The notes: generated by a model from the letters alone, not told the origin. Positions 1 through 11,990 are shown, counted from the first letter of the stretch. The stretch: DNA of 64,000 nt from Eopsaltria australis (GCA_034509425.1 JAVTVJ010001236.1:310001-374000); one strand, 5' to 3'. Numbers and translations: made by a program.

Positions 1-374
1 ATGCTGCTGTGGATGGTTTTGTGTTGCCAAAATGTGCTTGCTATTTGATGGTGTGGGCTTTGGAAGGCCTGCTGTTCCCAATTGTCCATTGCATATTAAG
101 GATGGTTATAGCCAAGAAGACTTCTCTATTTATTTGCTCCCTTTTCACTGTGACTTGATTATGCATGAGCAGCTTGACTGTGATACTTCTTTTGTTTTAC
201 ATTTTGCATTCATTAAAAACCAGTCATCTGCATATTTTGTGAACCCTCAGGGGTCTCTTCTCCCCTTGATGCATGCGTGCCAGTCCCATTAGCATGGATG
301 GGAATTAGGAGCTCATGCTGAAGAAAAAACACAGGCACACCTCCCTCTGTTTGTCCTCCTACTATTCAACCAGG

Positions 375-409
<35 letters not shown>

Positions 410-2067
410 AAAGAGGATATCCACTTTGTGTTTAAAAAAAAAGGAAGGAAGAAAGGAAGGGAAACTTGACCATGTATCTCAGGAGATTCTTTTTATAGCC
501 CAAGGCTAAAGACCTCATAAACAGAGGATGTAAATAATTTCAGCATCACTGAGATTTACAACTGTGCCTTTACCAGTAGGTAAAGTGGGCCAGGCCCACT
601 CCCCAACAGAGAGGACAACTCTCTGTAGGTGTGGTATGGCTTGCATCCACACCAGTGCCTCCTTCCTCCTTGGGCCTTATAAAATGAGAGTGATGTCTGA
701 CAAAGCTTTCTGGCCCTGTTCTGGTCACTAGAAGTCACCAACAATGTTTTGATCCTGTTTCTGTTGACCCTGAAATAGTTGCAGGCTGCACTGTGCTCCT
801 CAGTGTCTCCTTGATGGTGCTGAGGACGTGGATGAAGAAGTCATGTGAGTTTCCTAAAAGCAATTGCTGGGAGATCTTGGGGGTTCCTGACTGACCATCC
901 CAGGACTGCTCCTCACCCTTGCCAAGCCAAGGGATCAAAGTGACTGTTGAGGTTCCTGAGGTGGATGGGGAAGGCTGATCCTGCCCTTATCCCATTTTAC
1001 AGAGGGCTGCCCTCCTCCCTCCCCTGCTCCTGTTGAGCAAGGGTTCAGGCTGTGCATTCCTGCTCCCTGCGAACAAAGAAGTGATTTATTTTTTTTCCAT
1101 TTCACTTAAAACTGCTGGTGCATGGTGGCCTCTGGTACAGGGACCCCCTCTATTCTCTGCCTGGTCTCTGAGGGTTAAAGCAATCAGGCTTCTCCACCCA
1201 GACAGAAGTTTTGTATAAAACCTCCCCTGCTCCTCTGTGTTTCAAGTTTGGCAGCTCCCCCTTCCACAAAAATGTGCACAGGAAGACGCACAGAGAGATA
1301 TGAATTTATTTTCTGCATTGTTAAAGCTTCAACATTGCCCTCAAATCATCCTGACACAAAGGCAATGCAGCTCGGTTCACCAACCAGCACATTTTGCCCT
1401 GAGCAAAGACACTTTCCCATGCATGGAATGATCTCCCACTGTTTCCCATAAGAGCACAGGGCTGGCTAGAGGAATTGAATCAAAAGCTTTCAGAGACAAC
1501 AACCTGCCTGAAACAACTTGAAACAAATGAGGGCTTGGGATGCAGCTGGACAATGATAGCTGGGGCCACGTGCTAATTGTGGGATTAAGCAATAATCCTG
1601 TTTTATTGTTGCTGCCATGGCTGGAGCATCCCAAGCTCTGCTGAGCATCCTCCTTGTCTTAGCAGCACCCTGGCTGCTTTGAGGGCCAGGTGTCTCTGCC
1701 AGTGTGCTGTATACTAGTCTGTGATGGACACGAGGCACAATGGGTGCTCTAGCAAGTCAGCCGCACAGAGCCCATCTTGTCTGAATGATGGTAGGTGGAG
1801 GGAGAGGGATAAATAATCTTGGAAAATGAGATATTCTGTGTAGCACAGCTTCCTGGCTGTTAGGTCTCTGATTTTTGTCCGGTTGCTCTCTGAAATTAAC
1901 ACCATTTCAAGTGTCAGAGTGGGTGTCTGAATTGGGAGAAGCCCAATTCCCTAATGCTTCTCAACTCTCTATATATGTCTGCTTTCTGTCTGCTGCTGAT
2001 GGTTTGTATCCTCAGCAGCACATTCTGACATCCAGCATGTCCTGGAACAAGATGCTCTAGGAGACTG
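1..2067. other. Noncoding stretch, no gene seen
   Basis: I see no exon with paired splice sites and no clear mobile element here. The stretch holds a 28-base A run near 380-407 followed by a short GGAAG-rich patch (about 443-461). The open frames are short and overlap on both strands, as expected by chance. Confidence 0.6.
380..407. repeat. Poly(A) run
   Basis: There are 28 consecutive A residues. This could be the tail of an old retrotransposed copy on the plus strand, but no recognisable element precedes it, so it is called only as a homopolymer. Confidence 0.95.
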
Positions 2068-2196
2068 TGGATGCCTTGTGCCTGGGAGTGTTCGAGTTCA
2101 AGCTGGGTGGGGCAGCCTGGTCTAGTGGCAGGGGTCCATGGCAGGGAGGTTGAACTAGATGGCCTTTAGGGTCCCTTCTATTCTAGGATATTTTGA
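2068..2196 (+). mobile_element. CR1 LINE 3' fragment
   Basis: The segment reads as a diverged CR1 3' untranslated region: 'ggcagcctggtctagtgg', then a 'tggcagggaggttgaactag' block, then 'gtcccttctattcta'. The order matches the plus-strand CR1 3' end. It is only the last 130 bases or so, the usual result of 5' truncation. The terminal octamers are decayed, which suggests an old copy. Confidence 0.8.
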
Positions 2197-2537
2197 TCCA
2201 AAAGCAGAGAAATTACTTAGCAGGAACCTGAAGCAAAAGGAGACAATTTCCTAGGATGAGAGATGTCACTGTCTCCTTGCTCAGGATCTATCTCATAATT
2301 TAGGCTGCTTGGAGACAGCCTAGAGGTACTAGCACAAAATAACAACCTCCCAATTCCTATTTCACTTGTTTGGCCCACTGATTTTGCTGATTGACAGAGT
2401 TGCCAGCTGACACCTGGAACAAAGAAACATTTACATAATCATGCCAAGTTATGGGGTTGTCTTTAGGGCAGCCCTGGAGTTTGGGGACTCCTTGTCAACC
2501 CTCACGTGAAGGTACAGAGAATTGGAACTTGCCTTTT

Positions 2538-2744
2538 AGGAAAAGGCTCTTCCCCAGAGGGTGCTGGGCACTGCCCAGGCTCCCCAGGGAATGGGCACGG
2601 CCCTGAGGCTGCCAGAGCTCCAGGAAAGGCTGGAAAATGCCCTCAGGGATGCCCAGGGTGGGGTTGTTGGGGTGTCTGTGCAGGGTGAGGAGCTGGTAAC
2701 AATGATCCTTGTGCTTCCAACTCAGGTTATTCTGTGGTTCTTTG
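2538..2744 (+). mobile_element. CR1 LINE 3' fragment (subfamily ending 'ccaactcagg')
   Basis: It carries 'cttccccagagggtgctggg', 'tccccagggaatgggcac', 'gttgttggggtgtctgtgca' and 'gatccttgtgcttccaactc', followed by 'attctgtggttct'. This order is typical of one CR1 subfamily 3' end in birds, distinct from the more common 'cccaaaccattctatg' tail. It ends about 170 bases before a candidate exon. Confidence 0.8.
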
Positions 2745-2911
2745 CACATCTGAGCATTGCAGATTTATATTCTCACCTCGACTTACTGCAGTCCAGCTGG
2801 TTATTCCCAGCCTGTATCTTCTCTGGGATAACTTTGCTAAAACATCTCCCTTTCAGGGTCTTGTCCATGCACACACTTCACTCTGGCTCAGAGTTTCTTG
2901 TTGTTTCCCAG

Positions 2912-3109
2912 ATTGCTGCCTCATCTGTGAGCTGCAATCACAATACAGAGGCAAGTCTGAAGAAAACTTGAATCCAGCACCACTGTCTCTCTCTTGCTCC
3001 ACTAAAATAAAACAAACAAAACCAGAAGGGATGGGAAATGGTTTTACTGGAGCAGCATCAGCATCTCCATTTGTGAATCAGTTTCCTAAGAGAAGGAGGC
3101 TCCATTTAG
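2912..3109 (+). CDS. Candidate coding exon, unidentified protein
   Basis: A strong acceptor (gtttcttgttgtttcccag) precedes a 198-base segment ending at a strong donor (tttag|gtaaga). Only one frame is open across it. That frame takes two bases to finish an incoming codon, gives 65 codons and leaves one G. The peptide is serine- and lysine-rich with a basic patch PKRRR near its end and looks disordered; I recognise no domain. The leftover G would join the AA that opens the exon at 36088 to make GAA (Glu), so it could be an upstream exon of the same gene across a 33 kb intron. Nothing in between proves that link. It could also be a chance open segment or belong to another transcript. Confidence 0.35.
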
Positions 3110-5342
3110 GTAAGAGGTGCTGTCACTGGCCTTCACGTCTGCAGCCCTCCCCATACCAGCTTTGACTCAGCAGTCTGCAGCAGTAAATCATTAATGGCCC
3201 CTTCAAAAAGGCGAGCTGGTTCATAGCACAAGTCTGAAATGAGGAAAGGAAATGGGTGGAAGACCAGGCTTTCCATTCCCAAAATAAAGCATCGCAGTCA
3301 TCTCGAATATCTGGAAAGCGCACAGGAGGCCGGAGGCGTTCTCTTTGTTAAATATTTACCACTCAAGTATTACTTGACAGAACATTTCTGGGACTTTGTC
3401 TAAGCAGGATGGAGTAAGTGAAACATTTGGATGGGTCAATAGGACCATTTCCCAGAGTGGCTTGTCCTTAAACGGGAATCAAAAGCCGACCAGAGTGAGC
3501 TCTGTAATGTTTGACTACTAAAAGCATTTCCCCAGAAATGCAGCCCTGTGCTGGCTCCAAGGGACCAGTGTATGGCTTGTCTCATTGGCATTGCCAGGAC
3601 AGGATTTCCTCCTCATTACCAACTATACAAACTCCTGGACATGAGGAAAAGGATGAGATCCTGGTGTCTTGGTAGGACCCTGATGGTGCTGAGGAAGGGA
3701 TCTGTGCTGATATGAAAACATTCCCTCAAAATCTCATTTAGGACTCATAGAAATGACCTGCATTTAGAACAGGTATAGCCTAGCACAGGTCCAACCTTCT
3801 CCCCTGCAAACACCAGGGCTCAGGTTCAGCATTACCCAGATGACATTTGAACCTCTGCCCCACAACTCAAGATTTCACTCATAGTTATAATTAAATTACA
3901 GATAGTTCAGGGTCAATCACATATGCAAAGCCACCAGAAACAGAAAGAATATTGTTCTACTAATCCTTGTGAAGACACTGCAGAAATTGCCACTCTTTAG
4001 ATGCAAAACCAGAGTAAAAACATTGTTTTATGAAATTTTAAAACATGAAAAGGGGTGAAAAACTCAGCCATTTCAGGCTTCACTTAAAAATGAATGAAGT
4101 TTTATTATCTTCCCAGATGTTTTTAAAGAGTTTTTGACTGGACTGACTGCAAGCTGAATTATTCCTGTCAACCACTTAGTAGCAAGCAACTGTATTACCA
4201 ATGAAGTCATTCAGGAGTAAAATAAATAAATGTTCTTCTGGGCACAGATTGGTGTTGTGTTGCTTCCTCCCAGCTTTTTTGTGCTCATTTTCACTGGAAA
4301 AGCATGAGACACTGAAAAATCCTTGAATTAAGATAAATGCTGCTTAGCAAAGTCCAAAACATCGGGGTTTTATCAACATTATTCTCATAATGAATGAAAA
4401 ACTGAGCTCTATACCGGTTATTAAGAAGAAAATGAACCCTCTCCCAGCCAAAACCAGGACAAAATTGCTAACAAAATTACAAAGAGTCCCCATGAAGGCA
4501 AGCTAGCAGTTATTTTTGCATGAGAAAACTGGGTGAAGCAGAAATATCCACCAGCAAAGGGAAGGGGTGAGTGAGCTGGATCCAGGTGGGTGGTGTTGGT
4601 GTGTTCTGCATTCAGGCTGCTCTGCTCCCCACCACAGCAGAGAGCTAAGGAAACTCAGAGGTCAATGGGTTTGAGCATGCCTATTATCTTTAAAATAACA
4701 CTTGTTAAGGCTAATTCAGTATATGTGATGCTTCCCCTCCCAGCTCCCCATAATTTCCATTCTTTGAGCCACCTGAGCTAAAGAGTTGCTCTGTGCAAAT
4801 TACCTCTCTTCCATGAGCTTATCTGCCTCCCCTTGAGCTCAGGCAGACTTTGAGCATCCAGTGTGGTTTAAGTAAGCCAGGCGTGACAAATAAGGACAAG
4901 CTGGATTCTTTCCTTTTTTATTCTCTTTCTTTTTTTTTTTTTTTTTTTAATAATTATTTTAAATTATAAAGTGCAAAACACATCAGCAGCTAATTCTGAT
5001 TCAGAAATACACTGGAGAAACCTGTAACCTAGGAAGGCTTTGTGAGTGGGGAGAGAGGCACAAAATTTGTCATGCCTGAGGAACCACCCTGCTCCCCTGT
5101 ACTCCCAAAATTTGCATCAAACTGTTCAGGTGCACTGTGCAGCCCAAGCCCAGGGAATCCTGCCCTTGCTGGGGAATTGCTGCACTGCTTCCCACTGGTT
5201 AGATTTAAGTCATTTCAGATGTCTGAGTGGCATCCAAAAATTAAGAATGCTGTGAAATGTTTTTTGAGGTCTCTCTCCATTCTGTGAATTTAAGGGATCA
5301 GCCCTTCATCTTTTGTCCAATGTTGTTGGTGTTTTTGTTGTG
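3110..5342. other. Noncoding stretch
   Basis: No repeat family is recognised apart from a 19-base T run at 4930-4948. The first 300 bases or so are repeat-free, moderately CpG-bearing sequence, possibly constrained. No exon chain is seen. Confidence 0.5.
4930..4948. repeat. Poly(T) run
   Basis: There are nineteen consecutive T residues inside a T/C-rich stretch, followed by AT-rich sequence. It is a simple homopolymer, with no adjoining element recognised. Confidence 0.9.
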
Positions 5343-5560
5343 TATCATAGAATCATGGGATAGTCTGGGCTGCAAGGGACCTTTAAAGGTCATCTTATCC
5401 AAGTTCCCTGCAATGAACAGGGGCACCCTCCCCTGGGTCTGGCTGCTCCAAGCCCCATCCAACCAGACCATGAATGTTTCCAGGGATGAGGCATCCACCA
5501 GCTTGCTGGGAAACCCATTCTGTGTGAGTATCATGTTATTAGAAACAATGTTTAATCAAA
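5343..5560 (-). mobile_element. CR1 LINE 3' fragment
   Basis: It starts with the reverse-complemented CR1 tail 'tcatagaatcatggga', then 'gggacctttaaaggtcat', 'ggctgctccaagccccatcc' and 'tccagggatgaggcatccac'. This is the minus-strand order of the CR1 3' end. The inner end fades after about 5535 and may extend to about 5600 in degraded form. Confidence 0.9.
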
Positions 5561-6339
5561 AATTTCCCTTTCTATTTGTGATTTCTTGGGTTGCACCCAC
5601 CCTGGTTCTTGAGCAGCAGGATTTCTGAAACCTGTTTTCTCAAAACTTGCTTTCCTAATGTTTCTCTTCTGTGTCTAATAATAAGGTTGACCTCATCTTA
5701 GGCCTTACTTCCAGAAGAACAAGACCATGATTTGGTGCCCTCTTGTTTTGTTGGTTTTTTTTTAAACTGACTACCTTTTTTTCCCACCAGAAAACTTACA
5801 ACAGATTATCAAATAAAACTGATATACTTGTGATTGCTAATGTTTTGTCATATTTTGTTGAAGCTGTTTAACAGCTTCAGAAATTATCAGCCTCATTTCC
5901 TCAAGCCACATATTTAAAATTATTACTGTGGAAGCATGACATATTTATTTTCTTTAATTTGACAGCAGGTAAGGATTAGCAAGGATTGAGCATAGTCTAT
6001 ATTTTTCTGTATTTCTCCTGGAAATTTATCCTTACTTTTGTTTTCTCTCCAACTATTTGTAGTTCTAACCATCTTTCTCCCCAAAACAGGCAACAGCAAA
6101 TATTGTACCAGGCAAGAGCAGAATTTGGTAACTCTTTTTATTTGGTCCTTGCAGTGCATCCCGGTTTGCTGCTGTCTGCAAAATTAAGACTCTTTAACAA
6201 TTTTCCATAATCTTTGGCTGTCTGTACTGGCCCAGACCAAGGGTCCAGTCCTCAACCTCATTTCTGATATATATCAGAAATAATTTTCTATTATTGAACT
6301 GCATCTATTAATTTCCTGTGATGTTTTTGGCATGTAATT
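5561..6339. other. Noncoding stretch
   Basis: This is AT-rich single-copy-looking sequence. Small T runs occur near 5756. No exon or recognisable repeat is seen. Confidence 0.5.
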
Positions 6340-6612
6340 CTTAAGGAAATCTTGGAATGGAAAATCATGTAAGGGACCCCTGGAAGTGATTCAGTCCCAC
6401 CTCCCTGCTCAAGCAGAGTCATCCCAGAGCACATGGCAAAAGATTGTGTCCACACAATTCTTGAATATCTCCAGGAAAGGAGACTCCACACCCTCTCTGG
6501 AAAATCTGTTCTAGTGCACTGTCACTGCACAGGAAAGAAATTGTGTGCCATGTTCAGGTGGAACTTCCTGTGCATCAGACACTTGCAGATGTGCCAGCTG
6601 TCCTGCTACAAT
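6340..6612 (-). mobile_element. CR1 LINE 3' fragment, older subfamily
   Basis: Minus-strand CR1 hallmarks appear in order: 'ggacccctggaagtgattca', 'cctgctcaagcagagtcatc', 'gaatatctccaggaaaggag', 'ctccacaccctctctggaaa' and 'tgttcaggtggaacttcctg'. The octamer tail is nearly erased, which suggests greater age than the neighbouring copy at 6851. Confidence 0.9.
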
Positions 6613-6850
6613 AGCTTTTGAATGTATTACTCACCCTCAACTACTGATTCCTACCAGTTAAAATTCTTGGGCAGAGTTGAAAAGGACCCATAAAATCTCT
6701 GCTGAAGAGCAAAACTGGAAATATCCTAATCCCAGGAAGAATTATTTTAGAAATCAGGGTTTTCAGGCTGTTTACAGCACTGCTTGTTCATCAGCTCAGC
6801 TAAATCCTTGAGAAAACTCTCAGGCTGATGCATCTCTGCAATTACCTTCA

Positions 6851-7100
6851 TAATAGAATCACAAAATTGTTTGGGATGAAAGGTACTTTTGAGCTCATCC
6901 AGTGCCACCCCTGCCATAGGCAGGGACACCTTCCACTGTCCCAGGCTGCTCCAAGCCCCAGTGTCCAGCCTGGCCTTGGGCACTGCCAGGGATCCAGGGG
7001 CAGCCACAGCTGCTCTGGGCACCCTGGGCCAGGGCCTGCCCACCTTCACAGTGACAGGCGTGGAGGAGGCTCCCACCTCCTCTGGAATTCTTTCTTATTT
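6851..7100 (-). mobile_element. CR1 LINE 3' fragment, young subfamily
   Basis: It opens with 'tagaatcacaaaattgtttg' and continues with 'cagggacaccttccactgtc'. From about 6939 to 7043 it is base-for-base the same as part of the CR1 copy at 33024-33680. Such identity between two copies in one window points to a recently active subfamily. The inner boundary after 7045 is approximate. Confidence 0.92.
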
Positions 7101-7989
7101 ATCTTGAAGGATACAGTGATTACACTTTTGACACCACTTTTTACTACTGGAGACATGACAAAGAGTCCAGCCAGCACCAAAATCATGCCATGGACAGAGG
7201 TGGGACTCAATACCCATGCCCACTTTTTGCTATCTCCATCACACACCTTCCCCCTCCCCGGCATCCACTTGGGGTGCAACCTGGATGGAGAAGAAAGGAC
7301 TGAATTAAATCCAGCACTCAGAATCAGCTCCTACAGAGGTGGAGATTGTAGTGGGTATGTGTTTCCACTGACATGACAGGTTTGTTCAGGCTAGGTTATT
7401 TGCCAGCCACAATTACAAGCACAGAGATGACTTTAAACGCAGGACCCCTCGCTCGCTCTGCTGTACCCTGGGAAGCCAGGAGGCATATTAGGAAATCACT
7501 CAGATAATTTTAAAGAGGATGGATTTGTGATTATGGCGTTTTGACCCACCTGGTAGCCTGCCCTTGGAGCTCTACTTAACGGGTCTTCCCTGTGCCTTTT
7601 CAAGCAGTTAATTTTGTGGCAAAGTCCCTGAACTCTCTTCCCATTCCTTTTTCACGTGTAGGGCTGTTTGCTTCTCTGCCATCCAGTCATCTCGAGAATG
7701 CTTGCTCAAGGACACGGCAGAAGATTTGTGCTAATAATGAAAAGCTTGAAAGGGGGCAAAGAGATTTTGCCCAGGAAAAATAATGCCGACCAAGCTCTAT
7801 TGTGTCTCTGTCCCACTGAGAAAAGGGGAGCTAATAACAGAAAGGTTAGCTAACAGGATGGCTTTCAGGGATTGTGGCCATGTGAATTAATGTATTAAAT
7901 TTGTCTAAGTAAAATTCTCAGCTACCTTGTGGGGATTCAGGGGTTTAGAATATTTGCTCCTACATTTTTAGTTTACAAAGTGGTTTTCC
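7101..7989. other. Noncoding stretch
   Basis: There is no recognisable repeat. Open frames here overlap on both strands, lack splice pairs and are treated as chance. Confidence 0.5.
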
Positions 7990-8610
7990 TGGTCTTGCCA
8001 TCTCCTCCTGTCGCAGCCTGGCAGCCAGGAAAAGAGAGCGGAATATTTCTACACCGCTTCTTTGCTTAATATCAGGATATTTTCGGCAGCCAACGGAGAA
8101 TATATTTCTAGGTTTGGGGGTTGAGGCTGGCTTTTTTTTTTTTTCTTCCTTTCCTTTGTGTGTTTGTTTCTCTTTGCACCACAAACCGCACGGAGGGGCC
8201 GGGAGGATTGTGCATTACATAAGAGTGGCCCTCCACGCTTTAATGTGGGTCTGCGCCGTGCCATGCAGCGAGCATAATGTGTCCTCCCAGGGACAATTTG
8301 CATAAAGGATAAATAAGAGAATCACAATGTGAAGTTTATTCATTTTTAAATCCTGCAGCGTTTGTGATTGAAGGCCCAAGCTCAGATGTTTTCCTGATGT
8401 GTACCATTAAGAGTCAGGGCTTTGCCTAATGTCTCTTCTGTTACTGCAGGGAGATGTAATGTGCAGTATTTCTCCACGCTGGAGTATCATTTTCAGTGTA
8501 TACCACTCGGCTAGGGAGTGAGGAACTGCAGGCTGCATTATCTTGTACCAGGCCCACTCTCCTTAATTTGCTGTAACCGAGCCAGCACATTAAATACAAA
8601 ACATATTGAT
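7990..8610. promoter_or_regulatory. Candidate conserved noncoding element
   Basis: This is a repeat-free stretch apart from a short T run near 8135. It retains several CpGs and dense AT-core motifs: 'atttgcataaagg' resembles an octamer (POU) site, and 'ttaatttg' and 'acattaaat' are homeodomain-like cores. No frame has exon structure. Enhancer-like behaviour is inferred from composition only; an alignment to other birds would decide it. Confidence 0.35.
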
Positions 8611-8904
8611 GTTCTCTGAGAACCCTTGAGGGTCTTTACCCTTCCTTGTCAAAGGAACTGTGCAATCCAGGAGGAAAGAAGAAAGGCATTTTGCCATGGT
8701 GAAAACAGTTGCACTGCTGGCATGCCGTGGCTGACACAATGCTGTGCTTCCATTTACTTCACTTAGAGGGGAAAGTCATAACAAAAGCCATTTTACCTCC
8801 CAGCTCCAGCTGAGGGTCAGCAAAGGGGAGAGAGCTGAACCCCAGCTCAGGTGGTGCTGGCAGAAAGGGCATTAATACTGAACACTCTTAAATTTGCTGA
8901 AGTC

Positions 8905-9070
8905 ACACAGTCATGGAACGAAATAGTTTGGAGAAGACCCTTAAGATTATGGAATCATAGAATGTTTTTTCTTGGAAAGGACCTTAATGATGATTTAGCT
9001 CCAACCATTGATATAACAGTGCCAAGTCCACCACAAAACTCTGTCCACTCTGCTGAGCTCAAAGATGAAA
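8905..9070 (-). mobile_element. Two nested CR1 3' tails
   Basis: A decayed tail ('agtcatggaacgaaatagtt', 8908-8950) is directly followed by a second, clearer one ('aatcatagaatgttttttct'). The second leads into 'ccaaccattgatataacagt' and 'gccaagtccaccacaaaac', the signature of the CR1 subfamily with a 'gccaagtccaccac' block. A later copy apparently landed at the tail of an earlier one. Confidence 0.75.
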
Positions 9071-9237
9071 ACTGGTGGTGAAAGGGTCTGGTTCTACCAG
9101 GGCACCACAGGCAGGAGCCCTTACAGGGTATCCCACCAATCCTCTGACAGAGGTTAATAGGCTTGGGCCAATGTGGTGACCCATGTTCACATCTGGTTTT
9201 GGTTCTCCTGTTTAAGGCCTGTTTCTTTTTGGGCCTG

Positions 9238-9298
9238 CTGAAAACAAACAAACCAAAGCAACAACAATAAAACCCAAAAAAACCACAACAAACAAAGA
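9238..9298. repeat. A/C-rich low-complexity patch
   Basis: It is about 60 bases of almost only A and C ('aaacaaacaaaccaaag' and similar). It resembles in miniature the larger A/C block at 41.1-41.4 kb. Confidence 0.85.
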
Positions 9299-10540
9299 AT
9301 CCAAATCATTAGTGAGAAAAGCAAGGGCATGCCTCACCTGCCAGATCTGCCTTTGTCCTATGACCAGTGAAAAAATGTAAAAGCAAAAATCCCAGTGTTG
9401 TATGTCAGCTTGCAAGCACTAGCCCCATATGTCTGCAGATCCTTGCCTGTGGATTTTGTGGGTTTGGGGACACAATTTTAGCATGAAGCTTCCAGCACAT
9501 CGAAAGGGAGCATTTGAAACTCTAACAACTGCTTCTTCATCACCAGGGAGTTTGAGCTTTCTCCATTTCAATCTGAAATCTCCCTGGTTAGGGTCAAGCT
9601 GCTCTTCTCCTGGGTCTTTTGGAGGTGGTGAGCATCACCTCTCTCATTGGCACCAGAACTGTGTTAAACGAGGTGGTTTGTGGATTTGCATCCTGTGATT
9701 GACAGTCTTTTGTAAACAGCAAGGGAATGAACTCAGATAAAAGGTTTTCTTGGAAGAACTTGTAAGGTCTGTCCTGTAGGCTCTCTTGATGTTCTCTAAG
9801 ATAAAAATTTCAGCCTTCATTCAGAATTCAGAAGGTCTCAGCCCTCAGCCTGATGGTGCTCATAAAATCTGTAGAGACTGGAGAATCCTGAAGATTTATT
9901 ACTAGTAATTTTGGATGAAACAAAGAAATAGAATTAAAAACATATCAGGAAAGCACTTGGAGACTCACACACATGCATGGTAAGTTAATAGTAGCTCCCT
10001 TAAGAAATCAGTTAAATATAACAACGTAGAATTAATACTATTAAGAAGTGTCTCTGAGAATTACGTATAGTGCAAATCTCTTTACTGGTTACTCAGTTTG
10101 GTGGGTAAATTCTCTGGGCATTCATCCACTTTTAATCTAAATTATGAACTTTCCATAGCACTGAGAGCTACCGTTCATCTCCAGTTCTGAAAGATAAACC
10201 TGGAAAGGAAGGTTTGGCACTGCAGCCTACCATGCCCTTGAGGAGGGGGTTCAGGCTGGGTGTGTTGGGTTCATTTCTCTGTGAACAGCAGCACAGAGTT
10301 TCCCAGTGTCAGGCTGAGTGATTTCAGATGACTCAAACTTTAACTTAAGACCCAGGATAGAGGGTAGACCATGGCTAGACCATGGATCATGCTGCCAAAA
10401 ACCCAGCCATGAGCCTACTTTCTTTTAGACAGCCCTATAAAGAGCCTCATTTGCAAATGTATCCCTTTGAAGGGAGGAAAACACCAAAACAAAGTCAAGA
10501 CTGAATTTCTAATCTTGAAACATTTTTGTTTTGTTTTGTC

Positions 10541-10561
10541 TTTTTTTTTTTTTTTTTTTTT
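10541..10561. repeat. Poly(T) run
   Basis: There are twenty-one T residues preceded by TTTTG repeats. It may be the reverse-complemented tail of an unrecognised retrocopy. Confidence 0.9.
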
Positions 10562-11167
10562 CTACAGAAAACTCATGTCTGGCTCATTAAGTTACATGAT
10601 ATTTGCCATGGGTAATTTTTATTCCAAACCATTTTATGGAGTTCTAACCACAATCATTCTAATCCTGTGCAATCATTTGCTGTCTGTAGTATCAGAAAGT
10701 GCTGGAGTGGTGAAATTATAGCCCACAGCCATCAGTTGTAGGGGAATTTTGGGCTGCAGACATTGGCATTTCCCTCTTGCATGCTTTTCAGAGTGGAGGG
10801 AAACATTAATGTAAGTCAGAAAATATTGTGTAAAATAAAATAGAGGAGTGTAGAGGGAATGTCTTAGACAAGAAAGTTCTATCATCTACAACCAGTAGTA
10901 AGGAGCAGTTCTTAGTTTGGATTGTTTGAAAGAATCCTGTGGCTAATCCAGCAGAGACCATTCCTTTGCATGGATCAGGAAGACTGATTTTCCATCTAGC
11001 AAAGAGGGACTAATCTCCTGCCTATGTAACTGGCAAGGCCCTCTTGAAGCCAGTTGGTGTAGTGAGGAAAACCAGAAGAATTAGACAGGAAATAAATACT
11101 TGCAGACAAGATATTGACTTTTTGGACTTGGGCTTTACTGTTTAGTTGGTGGTATTTCAAAAAGAAA

Positions 11168-11405
11168 TTTTTTTGTTTGGGTTTTTGTTTGGATTTTTGT
11201 TTTTTTTTTTTTGTTTGTTTGTTTGTTTTGGGGTTTTTTGGTTGCTTTTGGTTTTTTTGGGGTTTTTTTGTGTTGTTTTTTTTGTGTGTTTTTTGTGGGT
11301 TTTTTTTGTTTTGTTTTGTTTTGTTTTGTGTTTTGTTTTTTTTTTTTGTTTTGTTTTGTTTTGTTTTGTTTATTTTTGTTGGGTTGGAAGGTTTTTTTGT
11401 TTTAT
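11168..11405. repeat. T/G low-complexity block
   Basis: It is about 240 bases with almost no A or C, built of T runs broken by G runs of one to four ('ggggtttttttgtgttg', then TTTTG repeats). The strand asymmetry is extreme. Long translated frames across it, rich in Phe, Cys, Gly and Leu, are artefacts. The G runs could allow G-quadruplex formation on this strand. Confidence 0.95.
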
Positions 11406-11579
11406 TATCTTTGTTTTTACTGCACTGTGGTGATGCCCATGAGTCAGACTGACCAGCAGCTGCTCATTGCTGAGCTGCTTGCAGCCCCTGTCCTTGTGCT
11501 GTGAGCCCATGTTGGAGAGCTGCTGGATCTGTCCCCACACCCTCCCACCCCACACCCTTCTCACTGATGCCTTTTTTTC

Positions 11580-11990
11580 TGGTCTTAGGAAATAAAGGCT
11601 CAGACACAGTGAAAGGGTTGGGGGTTGTTTACCTCGGGATTTTAATAGGATCCCATTCCATGGCTTCTGCCGTCCAGGTAGAACACGCCGCAAAAGCCCC
11701 GTCCCCCAGTCGAGTGTACAATTAAAGACTCTACACATCAGCATATCTACCAGGAGGGCCCAATAAGGGGCCTGGGTGGGCTCACTTCTAGTTTACAAAA
11801 TCTATCCTACTAAGAGACCTTGAGAGCTCACAAAAACAGAGTGTTTGGTCTCTAACTCTATGTGGCTTCAGGGGTGTTTGGTCTCCCGGCCCTACAAACA
11901 CCATGAAACCAGGCTAAACTATCACCTAAAGCATCACAAATGTGCGTGCTGATACCTGTGAATATAGGGAACAGTGTAAGAAATATTCAG
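11580..11990 (-). other. Possible LTR-like remnant (uncertain)
   Basis: This unique-looking 400-base segment differs from its AT-rich flanks: it has CpGs ('acacgccgcaaaagccccg', 'ctcccggccctac') and a duplicated 'gtttggtctc' motif at about 11847 and 11877. Composition and layout recall a solo retroviral LTR read on the minus strand. I cannot find a primer-binding site or clear TG...CA ends, and no retroviral protein is visible. It may equally be ordinary single-copy DNA. Confidence 0.2.

Larger units (their letters stand above)
9071..11167. other. Noncoding stretch
   Basis: It contains an A/C-rich low-complexity patch at 9238-9298 and a 21-base T run at 10541-10561 that ends in 'ctacag', an acceptor look-alike with no credible exon after it. 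Otherwise it is AT-rich sequence without recognised repeats. Confidence 0.5.

Noticed and set aside
10562..10612. Exon-like start after T21 and 'ctacag'
   Set aside because: Poly(T) makes any following AG look like an acceptor; the donor is poor and the frame does not fit other exons.
11114..11504. Long Phe/Cys/Gly/Leu-rich frames
   Set aside because: Translation of the T/G low-complexity block. The same happens at 12.5 and, in reverse, 41.1 kb.
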